Of a DNA stretch of 64,000 bases, positions 1 through 7,684 are shown piece by piece; position 1 is the first letter of the stretch; each line of letters begins with the position of its first letter. The notes under the pieces were generated by a model, which did no database searches, was not told where the DNA came from, and saw only the letters and a program-made list of their open reading frames with translations. Source of the stretch: JBEIHI01 sp964655245 (GTDB lineage: Bacteria; Bdellovibrionota; UBA2394); the NCBI GenBank assembly GCA_964655245.1, contig CAZZLQ010000002.1:1-64000 (forward strand). The letters run 5' to 3'. The translations under genes were made by a program, and so were the position numbers.

Positions 1-1307
1 TGCAAAAACCTCTTGATGGTTTCATGAGGAGACTCAGTTGGCTGCCCATCAGAATCTCTGGGACCAACAGTTCCGAAATATTCATAGAGATTGGGGTAGT
101 CGTCTTTGACGGCAGACATTCTTGGGTCTAACAAAAGCTTGCGAATACTCTGGAGACGGACACCAAACTGATTCGCCGACTGAGTCGCAAGATCCCCACC
201 ATAGGGCTCAGCGGCCGCAATTGCCATAAGCTTTGTTGATTTCGGAAAGAGACTTCCCGATGCAGCGAGAGAATTTTCCACATTCATAAAAACACCGTTT
301 TCCGGATACCACTCAGCAGCCACAACGGCGAAGGGATCGGGCTTGTGCGGGTTTTGAACAAAAAACAAGCGAATGGCATTGGAGTCAGAATCCGAAATAG
401 AACTGAGATTTCCGATATTACCCGAAGACTCCTTGATATAGGACCGAGAGAATGCGGCCAGAGCTGCAAGCCAACCCCAATCTCCTCCTGGAAATCCAGC
501 TCCATTGACAGTGCAAAAATAGCGGGGAGTAAACGGCTCAATATTAGCGGCGAACATATAAAAATCCCCACAGCTTGGCCCAAAATACGCAAACGAGTGT
601 GGAACGGCTGCAACGACATTAGCCAGGTACATCCCCTTATCAGAGGTGAAGGTCAAAACGGCATTCTTGCGCTGCTGAGGATTTTTTTCATCGAAGTCGA
701 TGGAGCTCGCATTTTGAATGACGTCCTGAGCCTTGCTCGATGTTTGAGATAAAAGCGCCTCGATTCCCGCCGATTCAACAGACAGATCTGGAATATTCAG
801 TCTGAGAGTTTCCTCCGCCGCTTTCCGAGCCGCTTCGGGCAGCCGCTCCAAAATTACTCGCGCCTTTTCGCGCAACTCCTCAATATCTCTGGCGGCCGAT
901 TCATAGATAGCCTTGGCTCTCGCACCATTAGCAAGATTCGCCGCCTGACACAGCGCCATACAGGCCGCATAAGTGGGAATCAACACCACTCCCGGCCAGG
1001 CGGCGATGCTTCCAAACTGAAGCTCATTGAGAAGTCTTCCATATCGCTCCATAATTTGAGCGTTGATTCCCCGAATAGAGTCTTCATTGGATGCAGCATT
1101 ACCAAGATAACTCGCCTGAACGGAAGCTGCAGCGTAGGCAGCAAGATCCACAGAGGATTGCAACCGCATCTTCTGATAAACCAGCACACCAGTGTTCAAA
1201 ATGATCATGAAAAATCCAATAAGCACGCCAAAAACCAAAACAAAGAAAATCGCTGCAACTCCGCGACGATTTTTTGAATGCAAATGAGAAAAACACTGAC
1301 TAATCAT
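1..1307 (-). CDS. TadG-like pilus assembly protein, N-terminal part (3' end beyond window)
   Basis: The minus strand is open from an ATG at 1307 to the left edge, about 435 codons, so the C-terminus is missing. The N-terminus is basic and followed by one hydrophobic segment at about residues 17-37 (starting GVAAIFFVLVFGV). Next comes a small-residue-rich stretch with DLAAYAAA. This is the usual start of Tad/TadG-type proteins (putative Flp pilus-assembly TadE/G-like), which sit in the inner membrane with a large periplasmic part. The rest of the visible protein is not recognisable to me. The start overlaps the stop of the TadE-like gene by 8 bases, so the two are probably co-translated. The role in Flp pilus or Tad secretion assembly is inferred from the N-terminus and the neighbours. 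Confidence 0.72.
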   Translation of the reverse strand, partial: MISQCFSHLHSKNRRGVAAIFFVLVFGVLIGFFMIILNTGVLVYQKMRLQSSVDLAAYAAASVQASYLGNAASNEDSIRGINAQIMERYGRLLNELQFGSIAAWPGVVLIPTYAACMALCQAANLANGARAKAIYESAARDIEELREKARVILERLPEAARKAAEETLRLNIPDLSVESAGIEALLSQTSSKAQDVIQNASSIDFDEKNPQQRKNAVLTFTSDKGMYLANVVAAVPHSFAYFGPSCGDFYMFAANIEPFTPRYFCTVNGAGFPGGDWGWLAALAAFSRSYIKESSGNIGNLSSISDSDSNAIRLFFVQNPHKPDPFAVVAAEWYPENGVFMNVENSLAASGSLFPKSTKLMAIAAAEPYGGDLATQSANQFGVRLQSIRKLLLDPRMSAVKDDYPNLYEYFGTVGPRDSDGQPTESPHETIKRFL

Positions 1308-2115
1308 TACCCACTCCCGCGGAAGTCTCGCCCGAATCTTTGAATGAGTCTTGCTCGTTGTCCCCCTTCTCAAGTTTAATTTGGAGTCCAGGATTCAAAA
1401 GAACCGGAACAGTGACTCTCGATTGAAAAATCGGCTGATCGCGACTATCCGTAAGGCCAAATCCAAAGAGCACTGGAGTTCGAAAGGGTAGTTCTAGGAT
1501 GCCGTACCTTAAGGGGTCTCGAGCGTTCGCACCAAGAACTTCGTCTTGTCCAGACGGATCAAGTTGGCGCTCTTCTGCGAACCCTCCCTTTACCGGAATC
1601 AGTCCACTCGAATCTCCACTATCAACTGCTCGCTCTTGTTCCTCATTCCAAGGCTTAAAGCTCATCTCACCGATATTGAGTTTCTCGTATTTTCGATTCC
1701 CTGAGAGGCATCTCTCCTGAGCAGTGGGACCCTCTTCAGGATTTTTGATTTGTATGGGATTAAGCTCATCTTCTTTGGGAACTCTCATCCAGGGAAGAGC
1801 ACAAGTGTAGATATCCTCAGCCACGCGAATGAATCCCATGTTTTTGGCGTTTTTCATTTCTGCCAAAAACTCTTGGGGATTCGATCCATTTTCATCGAGA
1901 GATTCTTTAAAGAAGGCTGTGCCGGTTTGATCACCAAGAACTTGAAAGCTACGCCCCGCCATGAAGGCGGCATAGGTGGCTATCATCTTGGTGTGAAAGA
2001 CGATGGCAAGATTCATCACGGCAAAGGTCATGAAAATCATTCCCGAAAACACAAAAGAGGTTTCGAGAACGGTCTGTCCTTTGGTGTTGGAATATCGCAC
2101 CGATAGCACTCTCAC
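1300..2115 (-). CDS. TadE-like pseudopilin/pilus assembly protein
   Basis: This 271-residue protein starts MRVLSVRYSNTKGQTVLETS. It has the prepilin-like G-Q-T-x-L-E motif, then a hydrophobic helix (about residues 20-45) ending in AAFMAGRSFQ. That is the pattern of TadE-like minor pseudopilins, which a prepilin peptidase cleaves before the conserved Glu-containing segment. The remainder is a hydrophilic periplasmic domain of unknown fold with two cysteines. It lies downstream of two Flp-like pilin genes and upstream of a TadG-like gene, all on the minus strand. A hairpin separates it from the pilin gene. The family call is fairly firm. The substrate or exact role in the machine is not visible. 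Confidence 0.75.
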   Translation of the reverse strand: MRVLSVRYSNTKGQTVLETSFVFSGMIFMTFAVMNLAIVFHTKMIATYAAFMAGRSFQVLGDQTGTAFFKESLDENGSNPQEFLAEMKNAKNMGFIRVAEDIYTCALPWMRVPKEDELNPIQIKNPEEGPTAQERCLSGNRKYEKLNIGEMSFKPWNEEQERAVDSGDSSGLIPVKGGFAEERQLDPSGQDEVLGANARDPLRYGILELPFRTPVLFGFGLTDSRDQPIFQSRVTVPVLLNPGLQIKLEKGDNEQDSFKDSGETSAGVGND

Positions 2116-2145
2116 TCACCGATTCCTCCACACGACACGAAATCT

Positions 2146-2162
2146 GCTTACACTCAGTAAGC
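2146..2162. promoter_or_regulatory. Hairpin between pilin gene and tadE-like gene
   Basis: A perfect inverted repeat with arms GCTTAC and GTAAGC and a 5-base loop sits in the 55-base gap between the Flp pilin stop (2171) and the TadE-like start (2115). No U-tract follows, so it does not look like a full intrinsic terminator. It could partly attenuate transcription or protect the 3' end of the pilin message, giving more pilin than assembly protein. This role is inferred. Confidence 0.35.
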
Positions 2163-2170
2163 GGTCACGC

Positions 2171-2374
2171 TTATCGACTGACGGCGTTGTTACCCTTGGT
2201 CAGCTGATTGGTAATGCCTTGAAGCATTTGACCTTGGATAATGCCTTTGACTCGATCGCCAACGACATTCCAAGCACCAAGCAACACAAGTGAGATCGCA
2301 ACGGTGACCATTGCGTACTCAAGAGCGGTTTGACCTTTGGATTTTTTTGCTTTGATTGTTTTTAAGTGTTTCAT
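2171..2374 (-). CDS. Flp/Fap-type pilin 1
   Basis: The 67-residue protein has a short basic leader (MKHLKTIKAKKSK), then GQTALEYAMV and a single hydrophobic helix. This is the prepilin signature of Flp-family type IVb pilins: cleavage after Gly by a TadV-type peptidase, and Glu at +5 of the mature chain. The length matches the family (50-75 residues). A strong purine-rich Shine-Dalgarno (GGGAGGGG) lies just upstream of the ATG, as expected for an abundant subunit. It is the second of two pilin genes in tandem and is probably the major subunit, judged by the RBS and compact form. Confidence 0.85.
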   Translation of the reverse strand: MKHLKTIKAKKSKGQTALEYAMVTVAISLVLLGAWNVVGDRVKGIIQGQMLQGITNQLTKGNNAVSR

Positions 2375-2406
2375 GTTTGTCCCCTCCCAGGGTTAATTTT
2401 TGTTAT

Positions 2407-2622
2407 CTAAGGGTAAGGTCGGCCAATAACTCCTGGCTGACCCTTTCCTCCGTAGGAATCCTTCAGCAAATGATGAATGATACTTTTCTTTGTATCATTC
2501 TCCTCAAGCGTGTCTCGAATCGCAGCGCCAATAGGCAAAACAATCACGGCCGTCACCAGAGCGTACTCAAGCACTGTCTGGCCAGAGAGTCTGCGCTTTG
2601 ATGTTCGAGACAACAATCTCAT
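2407..2622 (-). CDS. Flp-like pilin 2
   Basis: From the ATG at 2622 this is a 71-residue protein beginning MRLLSRTSKRRLSGQTVLEY. It has the same G-Q-T-x-L-E-Y-A prepilin motif and hydrophobic helix as the neighbouring pilin, then a charged tail ending GQPGVIGRPYP. The start is chosen because the upstream lipoprotein gene stops at TGA in TGATG, which couples the two. A longer form from an upstream codon at 2655 would place 11 non-leader residues first and is less likely. The tail is longer and more polar than in pilin 1, so it may be a minor or tip pilin. That is inference. Confidence 0.75.
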   Translation of the reverse strand: MRLLSRTSKRRLSGQTVLEYALVTAVIVLPIGAAIRDTLEENDTKKSIIHHLLKDSYGGKGQPGVIGRPYP

Positions 2623-4322
2623 CAGCACTTCTTCGTCGCTCCAAGCAACTCGCACGCGCCTTGACCACCCAAACCGATGGGCGGCGAGCTTTGATCCATG
2701 TAAGCGACGCTAAATGCATTGTTATCGCCCGCCTCACCGGATCGCATTTGAGAGTGAGGGTCAAAGTTCAAACTGGAAGGCTGCCACCGTAGCGCATAGG
2801 CGCCAGCACCTGAAATATCTCTGACATCTCTAGCATCGGCTCGGGGGGGCGTAGTCGGCAAATGCTTTTCCAAGCCATCTGGGGTGGTCTTAAAGATATT
2901 CGTTTCATTGATCACCTCTTGCCATGTGAGCTTCCTCTGGCCGCTTTGAAGGGCACCCACCACAGTCGCCTTCTTGCTCGCGATTTGCTCGTCGAGGAAA
3001 GCTTTATAGGCTTTCTTGGTAGCCACCGCAGAGGTACTATTACTATCAACTTTCGTCGTAAACTCATTCAGAAGATCGGCTTTTAACGCTTCAAGGTCGT
3101 TATCGAGTGCGTTGATATCCGCAGTTTTGTCCAACTTGGCTTTCAAACTCTGGCTTTTATCCCAAGAAGTTCCCTGAACGAATTCGGTGAGCAATTTTGA
3201 CTTTTCTGGAGAACAGCCCTCTTGAAGATCTCCTTTACCCATACAATACAAACTCTGAGCTGCTTGCTTCTCTCGCTCAGCGAGCATGTCATATCCTAGA
3301 GCCACTTGTGCACTGCCGATAGCGTCATCCAGCAAATTGGCGGCATCATTCAGCCTCTCGGCAGAATTGAAATCTGTGGCCCCTGGCCTCGAGCGCTTTG
3401 TTGCGTCCATTCCAGCCGATCGAGCACTTCGCAAGTCCTGACTCGCTTGAGTAAGAGCACTCAGCCGCTTGGTCCTCTCAGCCTCAGGAGAACTGCTAAG
3501 CTGGCTAGCCTGAGCCTTAATCTCCGCTCGAACCTGAAGATCAAAAACTCCGGAGTCGTCGAGAATCTTATCGTGCTTTGAACTCTCTTCTCCGGCCATC
3601 TGTAGGGCAACCATGTTGCCCTTCACCGCACCCATCAGTTCATTGGCTTGATCCTGTTGCTCCTTGACATAACTCTTCACTTCTTCAATCTGCTGCTTTC
3701 TCGACTCTACGGGAATTCTTGCCCAGTCGTTCCTAGAGTCCTGCATCGCCGCCTTCCCACGGAGGAGTTCGGCATCTCCCCGCTTTCCTAGCATGTCGGC
3801 CTGGGCCTCAGCTGTCTTCAATGCCGCCTCGGCTTGTTTAGATGCGTTCAAAAAATTAAGTACATCGGGAGCCACCTCGATCATTTTGTTCATTGTCGAG
3901 TACTGCTTATCAGCTTGATATCTTTGTGCGCTTGCCCGCAGATCTGCAGATCTAACATCCGCATCTGCGTCGTACTTTCTTCCCTCGAGATCCTTTGCCT
4001 GACGATCCAAATTCACCTTGGCGTTTTCTTCCGCCGTTTGAGCGCTCAGCAAATCTTTTGCTTCATTGGCTTTTTGCTGCATAGTCAGGCGCTTGTCTTC
4101 ATTTGCGAGACCCTGGGCTTTGAGCTCATACTCTCGATCCGCTGCCTGTTGGCGCTCAGCACGAGTCATTCCAGTTTCAACACCTGTTTTCCTGGCACTC
4201 TGATCGGTCCCTGTCTCAGCACTTTGATCTGCAGGCGGCACACAAGCAGCCAAAACAACGGAGGTGCCCAAAACAAAAGTCATGTGACTGAATTTTCTCA
4301 AGCTCATTCCTTTCATTCCCAC
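2622..4322 (-). CDS. Coiled-coil lipoprotein of the Tad cluster, unknown function
   Basis: This 566-residue protein has a lipoprotein signal: basic start, hydrophobic run, and lipobox LAAC at about residues 24-27. The mature chain is Ala/Glu/Lys/Gln-rich with long predicted helices and coiled coil (e.g. RAERQQAADREYELKAQ), and ends in GACELLGATKKC. I do not recognise a family. It lies between the FHA-TPR membrane protein and the pilins on one strand, and its TGA overlaps the ATG of pilin 2. A structural or outer-membrane-linked part of the pilus machine is plausible. The start is taken as GTG at 4322, with AGAGGGAAG upstream; an ATG at 4316 would also keep the signal peptide. Confidence 0.7.
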   Translation of the reverse strand: MGMKGMSLRKFSHMTFVLGTSVVLAACVPPADQSAETGTDQSARKTGVETGMTRAERQQAADREYELKAQGLANEDKRLTMQQKANEAKDLLSAQTAEENAKVNLDRQAKDLEGRKYDADADVRSADLRASAQRYQADKQYSTMNKMIEVAPDVLNFLNASKQAEAALKTAEAQADMLGKRGDAELLRGKAAMQDSRNDWARIPVESRKQQIEEVKSYVKEQQDQANELMGAVKGNMVALQMAGEESSKHDKILDDSGVFDLQVRAEIKAQASQLSSSPEAERTKRLSALTQASQDLRSARSAGMDATKRSRPGATDFNSAERLNDAANLLDDAIGSAQVALGYDMLAEREKQAAQSLYCMGKGDLQEGCSPEKSKLLTEFVQGTSWDKSQSLKAKLDKTADINALDNDLEALKADLLNEFTTKVDSNSTSAVATKKAYKAFLDEQIASKKATVVGALQSGQRKLTWQEVINETNIFKTTPDGLEKHLPTTPPRADARDVRDISGAGAYALRWQPSSLNFDPHSQMRSGEAGDNNAFSVAYMDQSSPPIGLGGQGACELLGATKKC

Positions 4323-4455
4323 TGGTCTTCCCTCTCAAAGATGCAAGTTCAATGCCCCTTAAGCACCTTTTGCGGCCTCTACAGATTCTATTTGTACTAG
4401 TAATTCCTGGGGGTTAGATCGAGGGGAGGCCGACACGACCACTCAAAACGACTCA

Positions 4456-4475
4456 CTATGCAAGCCATTGCATAG
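4456..4475. repeat. Perfect 8-bp inverted repeat
   Basis: Arms CTATGCAA and TTGCATAG flank a 4-base loop in the 182-base gap between the FHA-TPR gene (stop at 4505) and the lipoprotein gene (start 4322). It could be a weak terminator or an operator dyad upstream of the lipoprotein-pilin genes. No long T-run follows on the minus strand. The rest of the gap shows nothing I can name. Confidence 0.4.
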
Positions 4476-4504
4476 TTTCTGTGCATTCGGCGGTGAAAGC
4501 CAAA

Positions 4505-6769
4505 CTAGCGAATGCCCTTTCGTTTAACATCTTCAAAACGCCGCTTCGCCTTTTGAAAAAGCTCCGATTCAGGATCCGCAAACTCAAGCGTCTTCTTATA
4601 ATACTGTTCAGCAGCCACCAGATCATCCGCTTCAAATTCAAAGACGCGAGCTTGATTGTAGAACTGAGAAGCTTTGCTGCCCGCCACTTTGGCCAGCTCG
4701 GTTTTTAGCTTATCAGCAGGAGGATACGGCGGCATGAGCTCCTTGAATCGATAGAGCTCTTTCCATGCTGTCTCATAACTTTCTGTCTCCATGAGCGTCT
4801 TCACAGACGACTGTGTTGCCTCAAAAGATCTTGCAATCATTTGATCCATCTGAGCGCTTAGATTCAAAACTTCCTCCGCTCGATCATGATCCGAAAAATC
4901 CTCAGCAAACTTTTCAACGAGTTTCTTCGCCTCTCCAAACTGATTTGCATCAAAAGCATCCTGAATTCGCTCGTAGAGATCTTCCCCATCAGCCTGAGTG
5001 TTTCGGGCTCGCTTCTGAGAGGCATTCTTTTGCTCTAACTTCTCTTTCAACTTATCGCGTCGCTCTGACCACCGCGTCGTCTCTTCTTGAGTCACTCGAG
5101 CATATCGAGGATCGTCTTGGCCAAGCTTCGAGATGTTTTCAATCACGATATCCGAAAACCGAACAGCTTCTTCTGTTTTACCTTCATCAATCAAGCGAAT
5201 CGCTCGATTCTCATGCTCCTCCATCAGCGCATAGAATTCCTGTTCAAGAGCACTGACGCTTGCTGAAGGAGGAGACCCAGCCGGCCGCATCCGATCCACC
5301 AAGAGTCTGAGTTTTTCGTAAGCATCCTTGATTCGCTGATCGCCCTCACTGATGGCCAACAACACTTCTGCAACCTTAAGGGCCTGAGGAAAATTCTTTG
5401 CATCGATCAGCGCATTAATCCGCGTCGTCAGCACGTTTACAAAAGCCTCTTTGTTAGCCCCCTCTGCGGCAATTTGAGAGTAGAGATCTGGCTCCATCAC
5501 GAGAAGATGAACGACTGGAGCTGGTAGCCTCTCGACCTGATCTTTGGATCCCGGCGCCAGGGCAAACAGACCCTTTGCTTCAAATCGATCGAGAAAAGCT
5601 TTCTTCACTTCCTGGGCGTCAATCTTATCAATCGTTGTTTGATAAGTCGTTTCCATCATTGAGCGAAGCGCTTCAATTTCTTTGGTGGCCACATTCATCG
5701 CCACCTCAACGGCCTTTTGCTTGGCGAGGTCCTGAACAGAAGAAGAGCGAGAAAGCATCAAAACTCCGAGCACCAAAACGCCAACAATCGAGGCTGCAAG
5801 GATCAGAAAATTTTTCTTTCGGCGAGAGGGCCTAAATACCCCGCTCTTGCTCTCGGAAACAACAGCCTTAAGCGGCTCACCCTTGGACAGAACACCAGCA
5901 TCCAAGAATTCAAACAAACAGTCGCCAATTTGCACAATGTCGTGGCAACGAAGCAGGTGTTCAGAAACCAAAGCCCCATTCACCTTCACCCCATTTGTGC
6001 TGCCAAGATCCACAACGACGAGGCCCTCGCCTCCTTCTCGTATCTCCGCATGGAATCGAGAAGCATTGGCATCATCAAGAACGACTTCGTTTTGAGGCTC
6101 TCGGCCAAATCGAAGTGGCAGCTGATTCAAATGAAAGGCTTGCGCATTCACATTTCCGCCCAGAACCACAACCCGATGCCCACCCTCTTGTTTGCTGTAA
6201 TCAAAGTGCGCGGTTCCCTCTCCTCCACCAATGGCCGATGTGCGGGCCGAAGAAATTCTTGAGATCGAGGACGATGAGGGATTGTAATCAAACGGCATGG
6301 TTTCTCGGGTCTGATTGGTGCCCGTAAATGTCAGCCCCCGAATGGGCTCAGCCTCAACGGACTCAGCCTCTTCCTTGGTATAGAGCGCTGTCTTATCATG
6401 CGCCGTTAAGATTTCCGTCTTTTCTACTTTGAGAGATTTCTGGCTGTGTTCAGTTCTCGTGACTCGCTCATGAAACTCAGCATTCAATTCGCCCGGCTCA
6501 GAGACAGATGGAGTTGACCATTCGGAAACCTCAGGAGAATGCGCCTCAGCTTGAAATGCTGGGACATCGTCCACTTCTGTTGCCGTAGGCTCAGCGAGCT
6601 GCTCTGACAGGAGTGGTTGAGCAGCACTCATTTCCCACTCGGTCTCTGACTGAGTTTCCTGAGCAGCTTCTTCCTGATGTTCTTCCTCTCGAAGATCTTG
6701 TTCCTTCGCTTCGGGCTGAGCCGAGTCGTTGAGGCCGATCATCTTCAAAAATGAATCGTGATTCGACAT
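4505..6769 (-). CDS. FHA-domain membrane protein with large TPR-like periplasmic region
   Basis: This is a 754-residue protein. The first ~195 residues are acidic and low in complexity. An FHA domain follows, with the three hallmark motifs: G-R (LRFGREPQNE), S-x-x-H (ASRFH) and S-T-N-G. One transmembrane helix comes after a basic RPSRRKK stretch at about residue 315-340 (NFLILAASIVGVLVLGVLM). The C-terminal ~400 residues are helical and TPR-like, with repeats such as AEEVLNLSAQMDQM. FHA domains bind phosphothreonine, so the predicted topology is a cytoplasmic sensor and a periplasmic scaffold. The gene follows another FHA gene with a one-base gap. It probably regulates or builds the Tad machine, inferred from position. 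Confidence 0.78.
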   Translation of the reverse strand: MSNHDSFLKMIGLNDSAQPEAKEQDLREEEHQEEAAQETQSETEWEMSAAQPLLSEQLAEPTATEVDDVPAFQAEAHSPEVSEWSTPSVSEPGELNAEFHERVTRTEHSQKSLKVEKTEILTAHDKTALYTKEEAESVEAEPIRGLTFTGTNQTRETMPFDYNPSSSSISRISSARTSAIGGGEGTAHFDYSKQEGGHRVVVLGGNVNAQAFHLNQLPLRFGREPQNEVVLDDANASRFHAEIREGGEGLVVVDLGSTNGVKVNGALVSEHLLRCHDIVQIGDCLFEFLDAGVLSKGEPLKAVVSESKSGVFRPSRRKKNFLILAASIVGVLVLGVLMLSRSSSVQDLAKQKAVEVAMNVATKEIEALRSMMETTYQTTIDKIDAQEVKKAFLDRFEAKGLFALAPGSKDQVERLPAPVVHLLVMEPDLYSQIAAEGANKEAFVNVLTTRINALIDAKNFPQALKVAEVLLAISEGDQRIKDAYEKLRLLVDRMRPAGSPPSASVSALEQEFYALMEEHENRAIRLIDEGKTEEAVRFSDIVIENISKLGQDDPRYARVTQEETTRWSERRDKLKEKLEQKNASQKRARNTQADGEDLYERIQDAFDANQFGEAKKLVEKFAEDFSDHDRAEEVLNLSAQMDQMIARSFEATQSSVKTLMETESYETAWKELYRFKELMPPYPPADKLKTELAKVAGSKASQFYNQARVFEFEADDLVAAEQYYKKTLEFADPESELFQKAKRRFEDVKRKGIR

Positions 6770-6770
6770 T

Positions 6771-7637
6771 CTACCTCTGCCTCATTCTGGCTTCCGCCTC
6801 TTGAATTCCTCGAATCGCCTCCGAAAACAAAATTGAGTTATCATCGGCAACGAGCAAAACTTCCTGCCACTTTTGAATCGCCACATCAAAGTAGTAGTTA
6901 TCAAAAGCCCGCTTCGCCTCATCAAAGCGCTTCTGGGTTTCAAGTTCCTGGCGCTTCTGGACTCTCATCAGCGCCGCATGAACATCCATTGTTCGAGGCA
7001 GATCTTTGAAGCAGCGATTCGCTAATCTGAAATTGCCGAGATCTTCAAGCTCTTGACACTTTTCAAAAAGACGCCGATCCACTTGGCCGGGCTGAATCAA
7101 AGGATCTTGAGCTGTTTGTTGGCCAGCGCCATCCTGCGTCCCGCTTCCCGCGGAAAAAATCGACAGGAGAAAAATAAAGAAAACGGGGATCGCTGCCAGA
7201 ATAAAAATCTTTTTCTTTTTATCGAGCGCATCAAATCGACTTTTGATTTGACCGAGACCTTTCTTAATTTCATCGGGATTTACATTAAGCTTTTTAAGGC
7301 CAACAGAAGGCGATTTGGTCTTTTGAAAGAAGATCCCTCGTAGATCTCCGATTTGAATCTCATCACCATCTTTGAGTTCCGAGCGACGAACCTTGGAGCC
7401 CGAAACACGAACTCCATTTCTGCTCTTGAGGTCTTCCAAAACAACCTGATCAGGAGCAATCGAAATGACTGCATGGTAGCGAGAAATACTTTTGTCTTCG
7501 AGGACGATATCATTGTCAGCCGCTCGTCCAAGACGAATTGTCTTGCCCACAAGGAGGTACTCTCTTCCGCCAAGGTTGATCCACAGCTCTGCGGCCACCT
7601 TTGTTTGATAAAGAGTTTTGTTCGATGCAGCTTCCAA
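6771..7637 (-). CDS. FHA-domain membrane protein with TPR-like tail
   Basis: The 288-residue protein has an N-terminal FHA domain (about residues 15-100) with LGRAADNDIV, SRYH and SRNG motifs, so the phosphothreonine-binding residues look intact. A basic KKKK segment then leads into a membrane helix (about residues 142-162). A helical, TPR-like C-terminus follows, likely periplasmic. It is a smaller version of the downstream 754-residue FHA protein, and the two genes are one base apart. This suggests duplication within the cluster and a shared structure. No kinase or phosphatase is encoded in the visible part of the cluster. Confidence 0.78.
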   Translation of the reverse strand: MEAASNKTLYQTKVAAELWINLGGREYLLVGKTIRLGRAADNDIVLEDKSISRYHAVISIAPDQVVLEDLKSRNGVRVSGSKVRRSELKDGDEIQIGDLRGIFFQKTKSPSVGLKKLNVNPDEIKKGLGQIKSRFDALDKKKKIFILAAIPVFFIFLLSIFSAGSGTQDGAGQQTAQDPLIQPGQVDRRLFEKCQELEDLGNFRLANRCFKDLPRTMDVHAALMRVQKRQELETQKRFDEAKRAFDNYYFDVAIQKWQEVLLVADDNSILFSEAIRGIQEAEARMRQR

Positions 7638-7684
7638 AAGCTGGCCTCCACACGTTCTTTTGATATCTGCTGAGGAGTCAGTCG

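Noticed and set aside
345..1277. Plus-strand ORFs in the first 1.3 kb
   Set aside because: They are shadows of the long open minus frame that encodes the TadG-like protein.
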